From: Melioribacteraceae bacterium
GTDB lineage: Bacteria > Bacteroidota > Ignavibacteria > Ignavibacteriales > Melioribacteraceae
Length of the DNA stretch: 36,934 bases
NCBI GenBank assembly: GCA_026983755.1
Contig: JALSTL010000165.1
Location: 1-36,934, forward strand
Direction: 5' to 3'
Made by a program: the position numbers and the translations under genes. Within the stretch, counting starts at the first letter, position 1. Every line of letters begins with the position of its first letter. Below are positions 24,781 to 35,098 of this stretch, in pieces. The notes under the pieces are model-generated. The model saw only the letters and a list, made by a program, of their open reading frames with translations, was not told the origin of the DNA and searched no databases.

Positions 24781-25111
24781 TTTTAATATTCTCAAATATT
24801 TTATCAATTTTTTCTATATAATCATAAGTATCGTCAATAAAAAAAATCAGTTCCGGAGTAGTTCTCAAATTTATTTTATGTGCCAATTCCATTCTTATCA
24901 TTCCCTTTGTTTCTTCAATCTTGTTTAACGCATCTTCTCTTTTATCTTTAGGATAAACCGATATATAAATTTTAGCAATTTTAAGATCTGCCGTTATATC
25001 AACATTTGTTATAGTAATTAAGCCGAGTTCGGGATTTCTTATTTTTTCCAAAAATATTTCGCCTAATGTTTCTCTAATTAAGCTGGCAACTTTTTTTTGA
25101 CGAACAGACAT
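24761..25111 (-). CDS. rbfA: Ribosome-binding factor A
   Basis: A 116-residue KH-type 30S maturation factor. Family features: VASLIRETLGEIFLEKIRNP, GLITITNVDITADLKIAKIY, and the C-terminal LRTTPELIFFIDDTYDYIEK. Its ATG shares a base with the infB stop (TAATG) and its 3' end overlaps truB, indicating tight translational coupling. It acts in late 16S processing and cold adaptation. Confidence 0.96.
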   Translation of the reverse strand: MSVRQKKVASLIRETLGEIFLEKIRNPELGLITITNVDITADLKIAKIYISVYPKDKREDALNKIEETKGMIRMELAHKINLRTTPELIFFIDDTYDYIEKIDKIFENIKNDNQKK

Positions 25112-27762
25112 TATATTTCCAATTTCTTTTTGGTTGAAGTTATTTCATAAGCTTCAATTACATCACCTTCTTTGATATCATTAAAGTTGGCAATGTTTAG
25201 TCCGCATTCGTAACCGGCATCCACTTCTTTTACGTCATCTTTAAATCGTTTAAGAGAAGCTAATTGTCCTTCGTAAATAACAACACCGTTTCTGAACAGT
25301 CTGATTTTATGATTACGAGAAATTTTTCCGTCTTGTACATAACAACCCGCAACGGTACCTACTTTGGGAACTTTGAAAATATTTCTTACTTCTACGGTTG
25401 CAACAAGTTTTTCACCTAGAACGGGAGCAAGCATACCTTCTAAGGCAGATTTAATTTCGCTAACAACGTCATAAATAATATTATACAATCTGATATCCAC
25501 TTTTTCTTTTTCGGCTAATTTACGAGCACTAAGATGTGGTCTTACATGAAACCCTACAATTATAGCTCCGGAGGCTGCCGCTAATATTACGTCGCTTTCC
25601 GAAATAGCTCCAACACCTTTATGAATTACCTGCACTCTAACTTCATCGTTAGATAGTTTCATAAGTGAATCTGATAATGCACCTACGGAACCGTCCACAT
25701 CGCCTTTTACAATTACCGGTAAATCTTTAATCTCACCTTTCCCTATTCTGCTGGCAATTTCGTCCAAAGTAATCATGTGAACTTGTCTTTGTGTTTGTTC
25801 TCTATGTAACTGTTTACGTTTGGTAGCAATTTCTCTGGCTTCTCTTTCGGAATTTACTACAACAAAGTTATCTCCTGCTTCGGGCGCACCTTCAAAACCT
25901 AATACAAGAACAGGTGTTGAAGGTACGGCTTGAGCTATTTTTTTATTTCTTTCGTTAAACATTGCTCTAACTTTACCTTGGAAATTTCCGGCAACAAATG
26001 GATCTCCTGTTTTTAATGTACCTTTTTGTATTAAGATTGTAGAAGTAATTCCACGTCCTTTATCCAGTTGTGTTTCAATTACCACACCACGGGCTTTTCT
26101 GTTATAGTTGGCTTTTAATTCTAATAATTCGGCCTCCAATAATATTTTTTCCAACAGTGAGTTTACGCCTTTTCCGGTTTTAGCGGAAATTTCCACACTT
26201 TGGTATTTCCCGCCCCATTCTTCAACTAACACATTGCGGTCTGCCAATTGTTGCCTTATCTTATCGCTGTTGGCTCCCGGTTTATCTATTTTATTTATTG
26301 CAATAATTATGGGTACACCTGCAGCAAGTGAATGATTAAGTGCTTCAACTGTTTGTGGCATCACTGCATCGTCTGCGGCAATTATTAAAACAACAATATC
26401 GGTAACGCTGGCGCCTCGGGCTCTCATTGCAGTAAAAGCTTCGTGCCCGGGAGTATCCAAAAATGTTATTAAACTACCATCTTCTAATTTAACTTGGTAA
26501 GCACCGATATGTTGTGTAATGCCCCCGGATTCTCCGGCAACAACATTTTCTTTTCTAATGTAATCCAACAAAGATGTTTTTCCGTGATCTACATGACCCA
26601 TTATTGTAACTATAGGTGGGCGTGCTTGGAGTGTTTCTTCCGGATCTTCGGTATCTTGTAAAGCTTCTGCAGTATATTCTTCTTGAAACTCTACTTGAAA
26701 ACCGAAATCTTCGGCTATTATTGAAATTGTATCTACATCCAATCTTTGATTTATTGAAACCATTAAGCCAAGCCCCATACATTTTGAAATAACTTCGCTA
26801 ACTGAAACGCCCATTAAATTAGCAAGTTCATTTACTGCAATAAATTCCGTTACTTTTATTTTTGTATTTTTTTCAATTTGTTTTTGTTCTTGAATTATTT
26901 CTTGAATTTCTTTTTTCTCTTTTCTTTTCTTTTTTCTTACCGAAGCTCTTCCGGCAAAACCGGTATCCGAACCCAATAAGGTTCTTCTAATGGCTTCATC
27001 AACTTCTTTTTTATCTATACGGAATATTTTGCCTTTTTTTCTTTTCTTGGGTTTTATTGTTTCTTCACTTATTTCAATTGCTCTTTTTTTATTTTTTGCT
27101 TTTAATACTTTTTTCTTTTTCTTTCCGGTTGTAGGAAGCGATTGTGTATCTAGTTCTTTTTTGCTTTCATTTTGTTTTGCCGTTTTATTTGTAGTTTTCT
27201 CTTTTTTATCAAGATCAATTTTACCAACAACTTTCAATCCTTTCTTCTTACGTATTTTAAGTTCCGTTTCGGTTTTATAAGTTTCCGTTCCATCGGATTT
27301 ACTTTCGGTAATTTCTCCATTTTTTTCTTTTGTTTCCGTTTCTTTATCAGCCTCAATAGCCGCCGGAGTTTCTTGTTCTTTGGATGTTTCTTGTTCGTTG
27401 GTTATTTGCTCATCGAAAGGTTGTTTTGCAGCGATATTTTCTTCTGCTATTTCTGTCTCGGTTTTATCTTCTTCTTTAACTTTTTCGGTTACATTGGTTG
27501 TGTTTGCTTCGGGTTCGGAGGTTTCTTTTCCGATACTTTTTTGGAAGTCTGATATTTTCTTGTAATGTTTTTGAGATTTTTCAATATCTTTTTTAAAGTG
27601 AATGTTTATTGCCTCTATCATCTCATCGGTTAGAGGAGACATTACGGATTTCACATTATAGTTGTTATTTTTTAAGAATTCAACAATGGATTCCGTAGGA
27701 AGATTATACATTGCCGCAAATTTGTAAATTCTTATTTTTTTATTTTTTTTAACATCCGTCAT
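25111..27762 (-). CDS. infB: Translation initiation factor IF-2
   Basis: An 883-residue GTPase that brings fMet-tRNA to the 30S subunit. An IF2_N helical domain is at 8-55 ([19 protein letters not shown]). A long Lys/Glu/Thr-rich low-complexity linker runs from about 60 to 300. A second IF2_N-like segment follows at about 305-355 ([20 protein letters not shown]). The G domain has GHVDHGKT (389-396), DTPGH (436-440) and NKID (490-493), and domains II-IV follow. The linker makes it clearly longer than minimal IF2. Between nusA and rbfA, as usual. Confidence 0.98.
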   Translation of the reverse strand: MTDVKKNKKIRIYKFAAMYNLPTESIVEFLKNNNYNVKSVMSPLTDEMIEAINIHFKKDIEKSQKHYKKISDFQKSIGKETSEPEANTTNVTEKVKEEDKTETEIAEENIAAKQPFDEQITNEQETSKEQETPAAIEADKETETKEKNGEITESKSDGTETYKTETELKIRKKKGLKVVGKIDLDKKEKTTNKTAKQNESKKELDTQSLPTTGKKKKKVLKAKNKKRAIEISEETIKPKKRKKGKIFRIDKKEVDEAIRRTLLGSDTGFAGRASVRKKKRKEKKEIQEIIQEQKQIEKNTKIKVTEFIAVNELANLMGVSVSEVISKCMGLGLMVSINQRLDVDTISIIAEDFGFQVEFQEEYTAEALQDTEDPEETLQARPPIVTIMGHVDHGKTSLLDYIRKENVVAGESGGITQHIGAYQVKLEDGSLITFLDTPGHEAFTAMRARGASVTDIVVLIIAADDAVMPQTVEALNHSLAAGVPIIIAINKIDKPGANSDKIRQQLADRNVLVEEWGGKYQSVEISAKTGKGVNSLLEKILLEAELLELKANYNRKARGVVIETQLDKGRGITSTILIQKGTLKTGDPFVAGNFQGKVRAMFNERNKKIAQAVPSTPVLVLGFEGAPEAGDNFVVVNSEREAREIATKRKQLHREQTQRQVHMITLDEIASRIGKGEIKDLPVIVKGDVDGSVGALSDSLMKLSNDEVRVQVIHKGVGAISESDVILAAASGAIIVGFHVRPHLSARKLAEKEKVDIRLYNIIYDVVSEIKSALEGMLAPVLGEKLVATVEVRNIFKVPKVGTVAGCYVQDGKISRNHKIRLFRNGVVIYEGQLASLKRFKDDVKEVDAGYECGLNIANFNDIKEGDVIEAYEITSTKKKLEI

Positions 27763-27782
27763 AGTTTAGTTACCGTTATAAT

Positions 27783-29027
27783 TTATTCTTCTTCAAATTG
27801 GTTTTTAATAATTTCAAATATTTCTTCGGCTTTACCATCATCAAAGTCTTTAATTTCTTTTAACTTTTCCAATCCGTTGGATAATACTTCAACTGCAGTA
27901 TCGTATCTATTGTTAATAAGAATATCAACAACATCGGAGCCTAATTCTTCTTTGAGATTTACAAGTTCAATATCTTCTTCGTATTCTTCAAATTGTTTTT
28001 CTTCACGAATAATATCTATATTATATTTTGTTAATTTTTCGGCAAGTTTTATATTAATACCGTTTCTTCCAACAAGTAATGAAATTTGATCGTTATCTGC
28101 AAATACTATACAAGTTTTTTCTTCTTCGTTTATTTCAATCTGTTTTATTTTAGCCGGAGATAATGCTCGTTGGATATACACAACCGGATCTTCGGCATAA
28201 TTTATAACATCAATATTTTCGTTGTTTAATTCTCTAACAATTGCATGAATTCTTACGCCTTTCATTCCAACGCAAGCGCCAACGGCATCAATTCTCGGAT
28301 CGTTAGATTCTACCGATACTTTGGCTCTTTCACCCGGCTCTCTGGCAATATCTTTAATTTCAATTATACCGTCAAATATTTCGGGTATTTCCATTTCAAA
28401 TAATCGTTTTAAAAACAGATTATCCGTTCTGGATATAACAATCATGGGTCCGTTTGGTGTTTTTTTTATTTCTTTTATAACGGCTCTAATTGTATCGCCT
28501 TTTCGGTATCTTTCCATTTTTATTTGCTCGTTTCTCGGCAAAACAAGTTCGTGTTTGTTATGGTTAACAAGAATATCATTTCTTCTTATTTGATAAATAT
28601 CACCTACAATAATTTCGCCAATCATTTCGGCATATTCTTTTTGTATAATTTCTTTTTCAACTTCTCTTATTCTTTGGTTTAAACTTTGTCTGGCAAGATT
28701 AATTTGTCTTCTTCCGAATGAAGTCAATTCTATTTTTTCAATATAATCGTCGCCTATTTCAAGTTCTTCGTCGTTTCCTTTTTGTTCAACTTCTTCGATG
28801 CTAATTTGCGTTTTCGGGTTTTCTACTTCTTCTACTATCTCTCTTTCCAAAAATATTTCAATATCGCCCTTATCCATATTAACAACAACTTCAAATTTTG
28901 CATCTTGTCCGTATTGTTTTTTTACAAGAACTCCAAAGACTTCCTCTATAATTCCACCGAGTACGTCTTTATCCAGCCCTTTTTCTTTTACCATGTAGGA
29001 AAACGATTCAACTATTGAACTATTCAT
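27783..29027 (-). CDS. nusA: Transcription termination/antitermination protein NusA
   Basis: A 414-residue NusA. It has an N-terminal RNA-polymerase-binding domain (1-130), an S1 domain (about 135-200, EIIVGDIYQIRRNDILVNHN) and two KH domains (PGERAKVSVESNDPRIDAVG, GACVGMKGVRIHAIVRELNN, LVGRNGINIKLAEKLTKY). The acidic C-terminal tail has a helix-hairpin-helix-like repeat (VDILINNRYDTAVEVLSNGL). It controls pausing and termination. SD GAGG before ATG 29027; 18 bases after rimP. Confidence 0.97.
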   Translation of the reverse strand: MNSSIVESFSYMVKEKGLDKDVLGGIIEEVFGVLVKKQYGQDAKFEVVVNMDKGDIEIFLEREIVEEVENPKTQISIEEVEQKGNDEELEIGDDYIEKIELTSFGRRQINLARQSLNQRIREVEKEIIQKEYAEMIGEIIVGDIYQIRRNDILVNHNKHELVLPRNEQIKMERYRKGDTIRAVIKEIKKTPNGPMIVISRTDNLFLKRLFEMEIPEIFDGIIEIKDIAREPGERAKVSVESNDPRIDAVGACVGMKGVRIHAIVRELNNENIDVINYAEDPVVYIQRALSPAKIKQIEINEEEKTCIVFADNDQISLLVGRNGINIKLAEKLTKYNIDIIREEKQFEEYEEDIELVNLKEELGSDVVDILINNRYDTAVEVLSNGLEKLKEIKDFDDGKAEEIFEIIKNQFEEE

Positions 29028-29045
29028 TCTATTAAGCCTCCATTG

Positions 29046-29486
29046 TCAAAAGCTAAATTTTACTTTTGCTTTTTTTAATTTAGAATAATCTATTTTCAAT
29101 TTTTCTTTTTTATAAATAAAAGTTAATTTATTGTTCGAAATATCTATCAGTTTTGCTTCTATGCTTTTTATTTTATCTTTGTTAACGTAAGAAATTTTAA
29201 ATTCTCGATTAATATGTTTATAAAATTGTTCCAAATATTTTAACGGCTTATCAATTCCCGGAGATGATACCACCAATTTATAATCTTTACTTAAGTATTC
29301 CGTTTTTTCTAATTCCGCTTTAATTTGTTTACTAACTTCGGCACAAATATTTGTAGTAATACCTTTGTAGTTATCTATAAAAATTTCAAAGTACGGCTTG
29401 TTTTTTGAACCTTTAATTACTATATCAACAAGAAGAAGTTTATTTTTTGCAATAATTTTTTCAACAATTGAATTGATTATTTCCAT
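29046..29486 (-). CDS. rimP: Ribosome maturation factor RimP
   Basis: A 146-residue RimP, needed for 30S subunit maturation. The central signature is YLSKDYKLVVSSPGIDKPLK, with an N-terminal ferredoxin-like half (NKPYFEIFIDNYKGITTNIC) and a C-terminal SH3-like half (KSIEAKLIDISNNKLTF). First gene of the rimP-nusA-infB-rbfA-truB-ribF cluster, with a promoter candidate 48 bases upstream. Confidence 0.93.
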   Translation of the reverse strand: MEIINSIVEKIIAKNKLLLVDIVIKGSKNKPYFEIFIDNYKGITTNICAEVSKQIKAELEKTEYLSKDYKLVVSSPGIDKPLKYLEQFYKHINREFKISYVNKDKIKSIEAKLIDISNNKLTFIYKKEKLKIDYSKLKKAKVKFSF

Positions 29487-29533
29487 TAGTTTATAAATTA
29501 CGAATAATTACATATAGTTTTGTTAAAAAGCGA

Positions 29534-29561
29534 TTTATAAATTACATTCCTTTAAAGTCAA
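29534..29561 (-). promoter_or_regulatory. Sigma-70-type promoter candidate for rimP-nusA-infB
   Basis: TTGACT (29561-29556) and TATAAA (29539-29534) on the minus strand, 16 bases apart, end 47 bases before the rimP ATG. Both boxes are one base from consensus. Confidence 0.5.
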
Positions 29562-29639
29562 AACCAATGTAGCCGTACATATTTTGTTTAGTTTTATTTT
29601 AAAAACAATCTTCTAAAAATTTCATTATTTTATACAAAC

Positions 29640-29659
29640 AAAAATCGCCCTTACGGGCG
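29640..29659 (-). terminator. Intrinsic terminator downstream of MATE gene
   Basis: On the minus strand CGCCC-GTAA-GGGCG forms a 5-bp all-GC stem with tetraloop, followed by ATTTTTG. It is preceded by a T/A run that lengthens the stem. It lies 181 bases after the MATE stop and 153 before rimP, insulating the two transcription units. Confidence 0.7.
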
Positions 29660-29840
29660 AAAAAAGAATACTTAATTTACTATTTTATACTGTTAATATC
29701 AATAAATTAAGTTTTTGATATAATATTTTTTATTAAATTTTTTTGTAAACAGAATAATAATTACTTTTATATTGTTAAGAAAAACAAAGTGACCGGAAAG
29801 AGCCGAGGAATATTTTTACCAACTTTTTAATCTCAACTTT

Positions 29841-31148
29841 TTAGTTTCTCCTTTCGGTTATGTTAATTATTTTTTTGGAAAAAAAAGTTAATGTTAAGCC
29901 TCTGATAACCATAAAAATTGTTAAAGCCAACCAAAGCGAATGATTATCCAAAACATCTTTAGTAAAATAATAAATTGGCAAAAAGAAAATAAGAGTACTT
30001 ACAATCATTGAAATAAGCATTTCCCTTGTTGCGGTGGCGCCAATATAAATTCCATCCCAAATAAAACTTATGCTGTTTATAACCGGAGCAACAACTATCC
30101 AAATCATAAAACCTAATGCCATTTCTATTACTTTGCTTTGATTAGTATATAAGCTAAGAATTTCTTTGCTTAAAATAAAATAAACAAAACTTAAAATTAT
30201 TCCCATACTAATTCCCCAGGCGAAAGAATTTTTAATTACTTTTTTCAAGTTAATTTTATCTTTAGCACCTGTATATCTGCCTACTAAACTTTCGGCGGCA
30301 AAGGCAAATCCATCTACTCCGTAAGAAATTATTAACCAAAGCTGTAATAAAATAAAATTTGCAGCTAATATATTGTTGTTAAATTCGGCAGATTTAGCCG
30401 TAAAAAAGGAAATTGTAAAAATCAGTAAAAGTGTTCTTAAAAAAATATCGGTATTTATCCGGAAAAATTTTTTTATTTTTTCTTTATTTAAAATTTCTTG
30501 CATTTTTAATTTTGTTAAAAAATTTTTATAATGTTTTCTAAGCAGTAAAACGGTAACGACTATGCCCAAATATTGAGCAACTACCGTTCCCAAGGCTACT
30601 CCGTCAACATTCATATTAAGTAAGTAAACAAATATTAGGTTGAAAATAATATTGACAATATTTACAAACAAGGATATATAAAGCGGAAATTTGGAATTTT
30701 GCACACCTAAAAACCAACCTTGAAATGCATATAGAGACAATGTTGCGGGAGCGGCAAAAATTCTAATATCAAAATATTTTTTTGCTAAGGTTTCCACATT
30801 GGTACTTCCGTTAATCAAATTAAAACTTATAAACTCGATAGGATATTGAAACAATATTAATACAAAACCGATAGTAACCGAAATAAGAAGGGAACGAAAT
30901 AAAATTGAAGATATTTCGGAATCATTATTTCTTCCGAAAGCTTGTGCGGTTATTCCGGTTGTTCCCATTCTTAAAAATCCGAACCCCCAATAAATAAAAT
31001 TAAATATCATGGACCCAAGAGCAATTGCACCAAGATAAACGGATAAAGTTAAGTGCCCCATTACCGCAGTATCAACGGAACTTAACAAAGGAACGCTAAG
31101 ATTACCAAGTATATTTGGGATGGCAAGTTTTAATATTTTTTTATTCAA
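29841..31148 (-). CDS. MATE family efflux transporter (DinF-like)
   Basis: A 435-residue transporter with about twelve membrane helices. The first repeat has LAIPNILGNLSVPLLSSVDT and AVMGHLTLSVYLGAIALG, typical of the DinF branch; the second begins near residue 230 and shows GVDGFAFAAESLVGRYTGA. It exports organic cations or drugs in exchange for Na+ or H+. Start is TTG 31148, with no nearby in-frame ATG. Confidence 0.92.
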   Translation of the reverse strand: MNKKILKLAIPNILGNLSVPLLSSVDTAVMGHLTLSVYLGAIALGSMIFNFIYWGFGFLRMGTTGITAQAFGRNNDSEISSILFRSLLISVTIGFVLILFQYPIEFISFNLINGSTNVETLAKKYFDIRIFAAPATLSLYAFQGWFLGVQNSKFPLYISLFVNIVNIIFNLIFVYLLNMNVDGVALGTVVAQYLGIVVTVLLLRKHYKNFLTKLKMQEILNKEKIKKFFRINTDIFLRTLLLIFTISFFTAKSAEFNNNILAANFILLQLWLIISYGVDGFAFAAESLVGRYTGAKDKINLKKVIKNSFAWGISMGIILSFVYFILSKEILSLYTNQSKVIEMALGFMIWIVVAPVINSISFIWDGIYIGATATREMLISMIVSTLIFFLPIYYFTKDVLDNHSLWLALTIFMVIRGLTLTFFSKKIINITERRN

Positions 31149-31245
31149 AATAATCGGAATTAATTGTTAAAAAGAGTTCCTGTTTATTTAACGAAAAAAT
31201 TTTTTACGGAATCTTTTTATTAGCTGTTAGAACAAGAATTAAAAG

Positions 31246-32064
31246 TTATTTATCCGAATAAATTTTTTGTGCTTTTTCAGCGGCAGTAACAATTCCTTTA
31301 ATCATAGAAGAACTAAAACCGTTGTGTTCCATTTGATTTAAGCCGGAGATTGTAATTCCTTGTGGAGTTGTTACTTTATCAATTTCACGTTCCGGATGTT
31401 TTCCTTCTTTAAGCAACATAGAAGCGGCACCTTTGGCAGTTTGAGCTGCCATAATCAAAGCTTCGTTTGCATGAAACCCAATTTCAATTCCACCTTGCGA
31501 TGCGGCACGAACAGCTCTTAAAAAAAATGCGGTTCCACAAGCACACAATGCGGTTGCAGCTCCCATTAAATCTTCATTTATTTGAATGGTTTTTCCAACG
31601 GAATTGAAAATACTTTCGGCTATTTCTATAGCACTATTGTCTTCTTCATTTGCGGCAATGCATGTCATAGATTCTCTAATGGCTATTGCGGTATTTGGCA
31701 TTACTCTAACAACGGGAACTTCATTGCCCAAATATTTTTTTATTTGCTTCACGGATGCACCGGAAACTACGGATAAAATAATATGTTTTTTCGGATTTAT
31801 TACAGGTTTTATATCTTCCAAAACAACATCAAGTTGTTGCGGTGTAACGGCAATAATGATTACCGCAGATTTATTGACGGCGGTTTTATTTTCGGTTGTT
31901 GTTAAAAAACCTTTTTTAATAAATTTTTCCAAACTTTTGGATTTTCGTTTTGTAAGAATTATATTCTTAGAAGAATATTTTTCAGACTCTACCAAACCGT
32001 TGGCTATTGCCGAACCGATATTTCCACATCCGATAATTGCAATATTTTTTTTACTTATTTTCAT
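31246..32064 (-). CDS. proC: Pyrroline-5-carboxylate reductase
   Basis: A 272-residue NAD(P)H-dependent enzyme for the last step of proline synthesis. A Rossmann motif GCGNIGSAIA is at 12-21; the linker and dimer domain show VVRVMPNTAIAIRESMTCIA, and the family end signature is visible as VTTPQGITISGLNQMEHNGF. Length is normal. ATG 32064 with SD AAAGGAAA. Possibly its own transcription unit between the symporter and MATE genes. Confidence 0.96.
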   Translation of the reverse strand: MKISKKNIAIIGCGNIGSAIANGLVESEKYSSKNIILTKRKSKSLEKFIKKGFLTTTENKTAVNKSAVIIIAVTPQQLDVVLEDIKPVINPKKHIILSVVSGASVKQIKKYLGNEVPVVRVMPNTAIAIRESMTCIAANEEDNSAIEIAESIFNSVGKTIQINEDLMGAATALCACGTAFFLRAVRAASQGGIEIGFHANEALIMAAQTAKGAASMLLKEGKHPEREIDKVTTPQGITISGLNQMEHNGFSSSMIKGIVTAAEKAQKIYSDK

Positions 32065-32136
32065 TTTCCTTTAATATTTAATTTTAATATATTATTTGAT
32101 ATTGAACCAATTGTTATTATTCCAGATAACATGTTT

Positions 32137-33348
32137 TTATACCTTTAATTTTTCACCTTCCGATTTTGCAATTGTAACCGCCGCAGTTGTATCGCTCCAC
32201 ACATTAACTGTTGTTCTACACATATCCAAAATTCTATCAACGGGAAGTATTAAAGCAATACCTTCCAAAGGTAAACCAACGGCGGATAAAATTATTGTCA
32301 TCATTACCAAACCCGCCATAGGAACGGCGGCGGCACCAATTGAGGCAAGCAAAGCGGTAATAACAATAATAAACTGGTTAAAAATATTTAAATGTATTCC
32401 ATAAGCTTGAGCAATAAACATTACGGCAACACCTTCGTAAAGTGCCGTTCCATCCATATTTATTGTTGCACCAAGTGGCAAAGTAAAACTGGTTATTTTA
32501 TTCGACACTCCGCAATTCTGTTCTACCGCTTCCAAAGTATATGGCAAAGTTGCATTGGAAGACGATGTGGAAAATGCCGTTAACAAAGGACCTGTTAATG
32601 CTTTGAAATGTTTTTTGGGTTCCACTTTTGCAACAAATTTTAAAATTAACGGTAAAACCAAAACGGCATGTATTGCAAGTGCTAATATTACGGTTAACAT
32701 GTAAAGCCCCAAACTTTCGAAAGTTGCAAGCGGATTATCTTGTGAAGCCATTAGTTTTGCTACCAAAGCGAAAACACCTAAAGGGGTAAATTTGATGATG
32801 AACATTGTTATTTTCATCATAACGTCAAAACCGGCATCAAAAATATTTTTTAATAGCTCTCCTTTTTCTTTTTTTATACGTGTAATAAAATATCCGAACA
32901 GCATGGAAAAAAAGATTATCGAAAGCATTTTACCGGAAGCCATTGCACTAAAAATATTAGTTGGAATAATTCCCAATAAAGTATCCGTAAAAGAATTACT
33001 TTTTTTCCCAAACTCTTTAACGGATTCTACCAAATTAATTTCCGCCCCGACACCGGGCTTTATTAAATTAACAAAAAGCAACCCTACAATAATTGCAAGC
33101 ATACTTGTTACAACATAATATGCAAAAGTTTTTGTAAATAATCTTCCGAAATTTCCACTTGAACCGATGTTTGCAACACCCGTAATAATGGAAGTTAAAA
33201 TCAACGGAACGATAATCATTTTAAGCGCTTGAATAAATAAATTACCCAGCCACGCTATATAATGAACCGAACTTTTAAATGTCAATCCGTAAATTATGCC
33301 CAATATCAAACCTATAAATATTTGCCAATGCAATGCCGGTTTTTTCAT
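32137..33348 (-). CDS. Dicarboxylate/amino-acid:cation symporter (DAACS family)
   Basis: A 403-residue GltP/GltT/DctA-type transporter. The two hairpins and unwound TM7 are recognisable: TAFSTSSSNATLPYTLEAVE (HP1 serine-rich motif), LPLGATINMDGTALYEGVAV (NMDGT motif) and AAAVPMAGLVMMTIILSAVG (HP2), then LPVDRILDMCRTTVNVWSDT (TM8). The TM8 sequence RTTVNVWSD, with Arg and Asp, resembles acidic amino-acid transporters (glutamate/aspartate). Na+ or H+ coupling cannot be decided. Confidence 0.94.
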   Translation of the reverse strand: MKKPALHWQIFIGLILGIIYGLTFKSSVHYIAWLGNLFIQALKMIIVPLILTSIITGVANIGSSGNFGRLFTKTFAYYVVTSMLAIIVGLLFVNLIKPGVGAEINLVESVKEFGKKSNSFTDTLLGIIPTNIFSAMASGKMLSIIFFSMLFGYFITRIKKEKGELLKNIFDAGFDVMMKITMFIIKFTPLGVFALVAKLMASQDNPLATFESLGLYMLTVILALAIHAVLVLPLILKFVAKVEPKKHFKALTGPLLTAFSTSSSNATLPYTLEAVEQNCGVSNKITSFTLPLGATINMDGTALYEGVAVMFIAQAYGIHLNIFNQFIIVITALLASIGAAAVPMAGLVMMTIILSAVGLPLEGIALILPVDRILDMCRTTVNVWSDTTAAVTIAKSEGEKLKV

Positions 33349-33626
33349 ATTTTTTTCACCATTATTATCAAATAGTATTTTAATTCTAACTGTTTAATAA
33401 ATATACTAAATTCGCATTGTATAAAAAAAATGTTTGTAAGAAACATCAATTTTTAAATATATCTCTATTTAATAATTCATACACCTATTTCCCAAGCACA
33501 AAAATAGAATTTCAAATTTTAGAAAGCTATATATTCTTTTTTTCAATCTTCTCATTACAATAAATTACAAAACTAAAATTTTACCTTAACTATTAAGTCT
33601 TGAAGAATAATTTCGAATATAACTTT

Positions 33627-35096
33627 ATGAAATCTAAATTTATAATATCATTAAAGTTTAAACTAACGGTAATTATTTCCATACTTGTTGCCGCTATATC
33701 ATTGTTTGTTTACTTTTATTTCCCTCAAAAATTCAAAGAGGAAAGACTTAAAAGTCTTAAAGAAAAGGCCGAAGCGGTAGCTAAAATTGCTGCATACGGA
33801 GTTTCAACCGGCAATTATTTCGACAAAAAAGCCAACAAGTTAATAGAAACCGACGAAGAAATAGAAACATTGCTGAAAAATGAAGCTATAAGATATGTTG
33901 TTATTAAAGAAGGTGATTCAGTTTTTTATGAATATAATATTTTTACCGCAATTCTAAATAATTATAATAACTTAAAAGCCATTCCCATTTCGGAAAAATG
34001 GAAAATATTAAAAGTAAACGCACCTATAATAATAAACAATGAAAAAGCAGGAGATATTTTTATAGGATATTCTCTTAAACAAGTTTACGAAAAAATTGCA
34101 GAACTTAAACACAGTATTACAATAGTTAGTATTATCATATTTATTTTCGGAACAATTCTCGTATATATTGTCGGTTTATTTTTTACTCGTCCTCTTACAC
34201 AAATGGTACAAACGGTTAAAAAAATTAGTGCGGGAGATTTAACACAAAGAGCGCCGGTAATTTCTAACGACGAGGTAGGCTATTTGGCTTTTTCTTTTAA
34301 TAACATGGTTAAAAGAATTCAGGAAACAAATCTGGAATTGGAACATGTAAATGCCGAACTAGAAAACAGAGTAAAAGAGAGAACCCTTGAATTGGAAAAA
34401 GCATTGGATACATTGCAAAAAGAAAACCGAGAGAAAGAAATTGCACAGCAAAAAATTAAAAATTCATTAAAAGAAAAAGAAGTTTTGCTAAAAGAAATTC
34501 ATCATAGAGTAAAAAATAATTTACAAATAGTTTCCAGTTTGTTCTTTTTCCAATCAAAAACAATTACAGATCCGCAAACTTTGGAAATGTTTAGAGACGG
34601 TCAAAACAGAGTTAAATCCATGGCGTTGATTCACGAAAAACTTTATCAATCCGGCGATTTGGCTAATATAGATTTTAGAGAGTATGTAAAAAAACTGGCA
34701 ACATTTCTTTTTCAATCTTACGGTGTTGATCAAAGTAAAATTAAGTTTAAAAATAATGTTTCCAACATTCAGTTGAGTGTCGATCAAGCTGTACCGTGCG
34801 GACTTATTATAAACGAATTGATTTCCAATTCATTAAAACACGGTTTTAAGGAAAAAGATTTCGGCACAATTGAAATTGAGATGGGACATGACGAAAATAA
34901 CGACCTGGTAATGAAAGTAAAAGACAACGGAAAAGGAATACCCGAAAATATTGACATAGGAAAAATAGACTCTTTAGGACTCCGATTGGTCAACAACTTA
35001 ACACTTCAATTAAACGGTAAAGTAGAATTTTTAAATCAAAACGGAACTTTGGTAAAGGTTACGTTTCAAGATACCAGATACAGAATGGCCGGTTAA
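33627..35096 (+). CDS. Membrane sensor histidine kinase (HAMP, HisKA_2 type)
   Basis: From ATG 33627 the protein has 489 residues; a TTG nine codons upstream is an alternative. Order: TM1 (about 14-32), periplasmic sensor (33-160), TM2 (162-185), HAMP (186-240), coiled coil (240-285), HisKA_2 with phospho-His292 in LLKEIHHRVKNNLQIVSSL, and an HATPase_c with N box PCGLIINELISNSLKHGF and DNGKGIPE. This kinase class usually phosphorylates stand-alone or unusual receivers. The downstream gene, starting two bases after the stop, begins with a receiver, its likely partner. Confidence 0.93.
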   Translation: MKSKFIISLKFKLTVIISILVAAISLFVYFYFPQKFKEERLKSLKEKAEAVAKIAAYGVSTGNYFDKKANKLIETDEEIETLLKNEAIRYVVIKEGDSVFYEYNIFTAILNNYNNLKAIPISEKWKILKVNAPIIINNEKAGDIFIGYSLKQVYEKIAELKHSITIVSIIIFIFGTILVYIVGLFFTRPLTQMVQTVKKISAGDLTQRAPVISNDEVGYLAFSFNNMVKRIQETNLELEHVNAELENRVKERTLELEKALDTLQKENREKEIAQQKIKNSLKEKEVLLKEIHHRVKNNLQIVSSLFFFQSKTITDPQTLEMFRDGQNRVKSMALIHEKLYQSGDLANIDFREYVKKLATFLFQSYGVDQSKIKFKNNVSNIQLSVDQAVPCGLIINELISNSLKHGFKEKDFGTIEIEMGHDENNDLVMKVKDNGKGIPENIDIGKIDSLGLRLVNNLTLQLNGKVEFLNQNGTLVKVTFQDTRYRMAG

Positions 35097-35098
35097 TA

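Larger units (their letters stand above)
29487..29840. other. Intergenic region between MATE gene and rimP operon
   Basis: A 354-base region. It contains the rimP promoter candidate (29534-29561), the GC-rich terminator hairpin (29640-29659), and a perfect 10-bp inverted repeat ACTTAATTTA (29670-29679)/TAAATTAAGT (29703-29712) with a 23-base loop. No ORF is supported. Confidence 0.5.

Noticed and set aside
25800..27700. Low-complexity infB segment as a tandem repeat or foreign insert
   Set aside because: Lys/Glu-rich variable linkers are normal between IF2_N and the G domain of IF-2.
31586..32074. 162-codon plus-strand frame opposite proC
   Set aside because: Antisense shadow; proC has full family motifs on the other strand.
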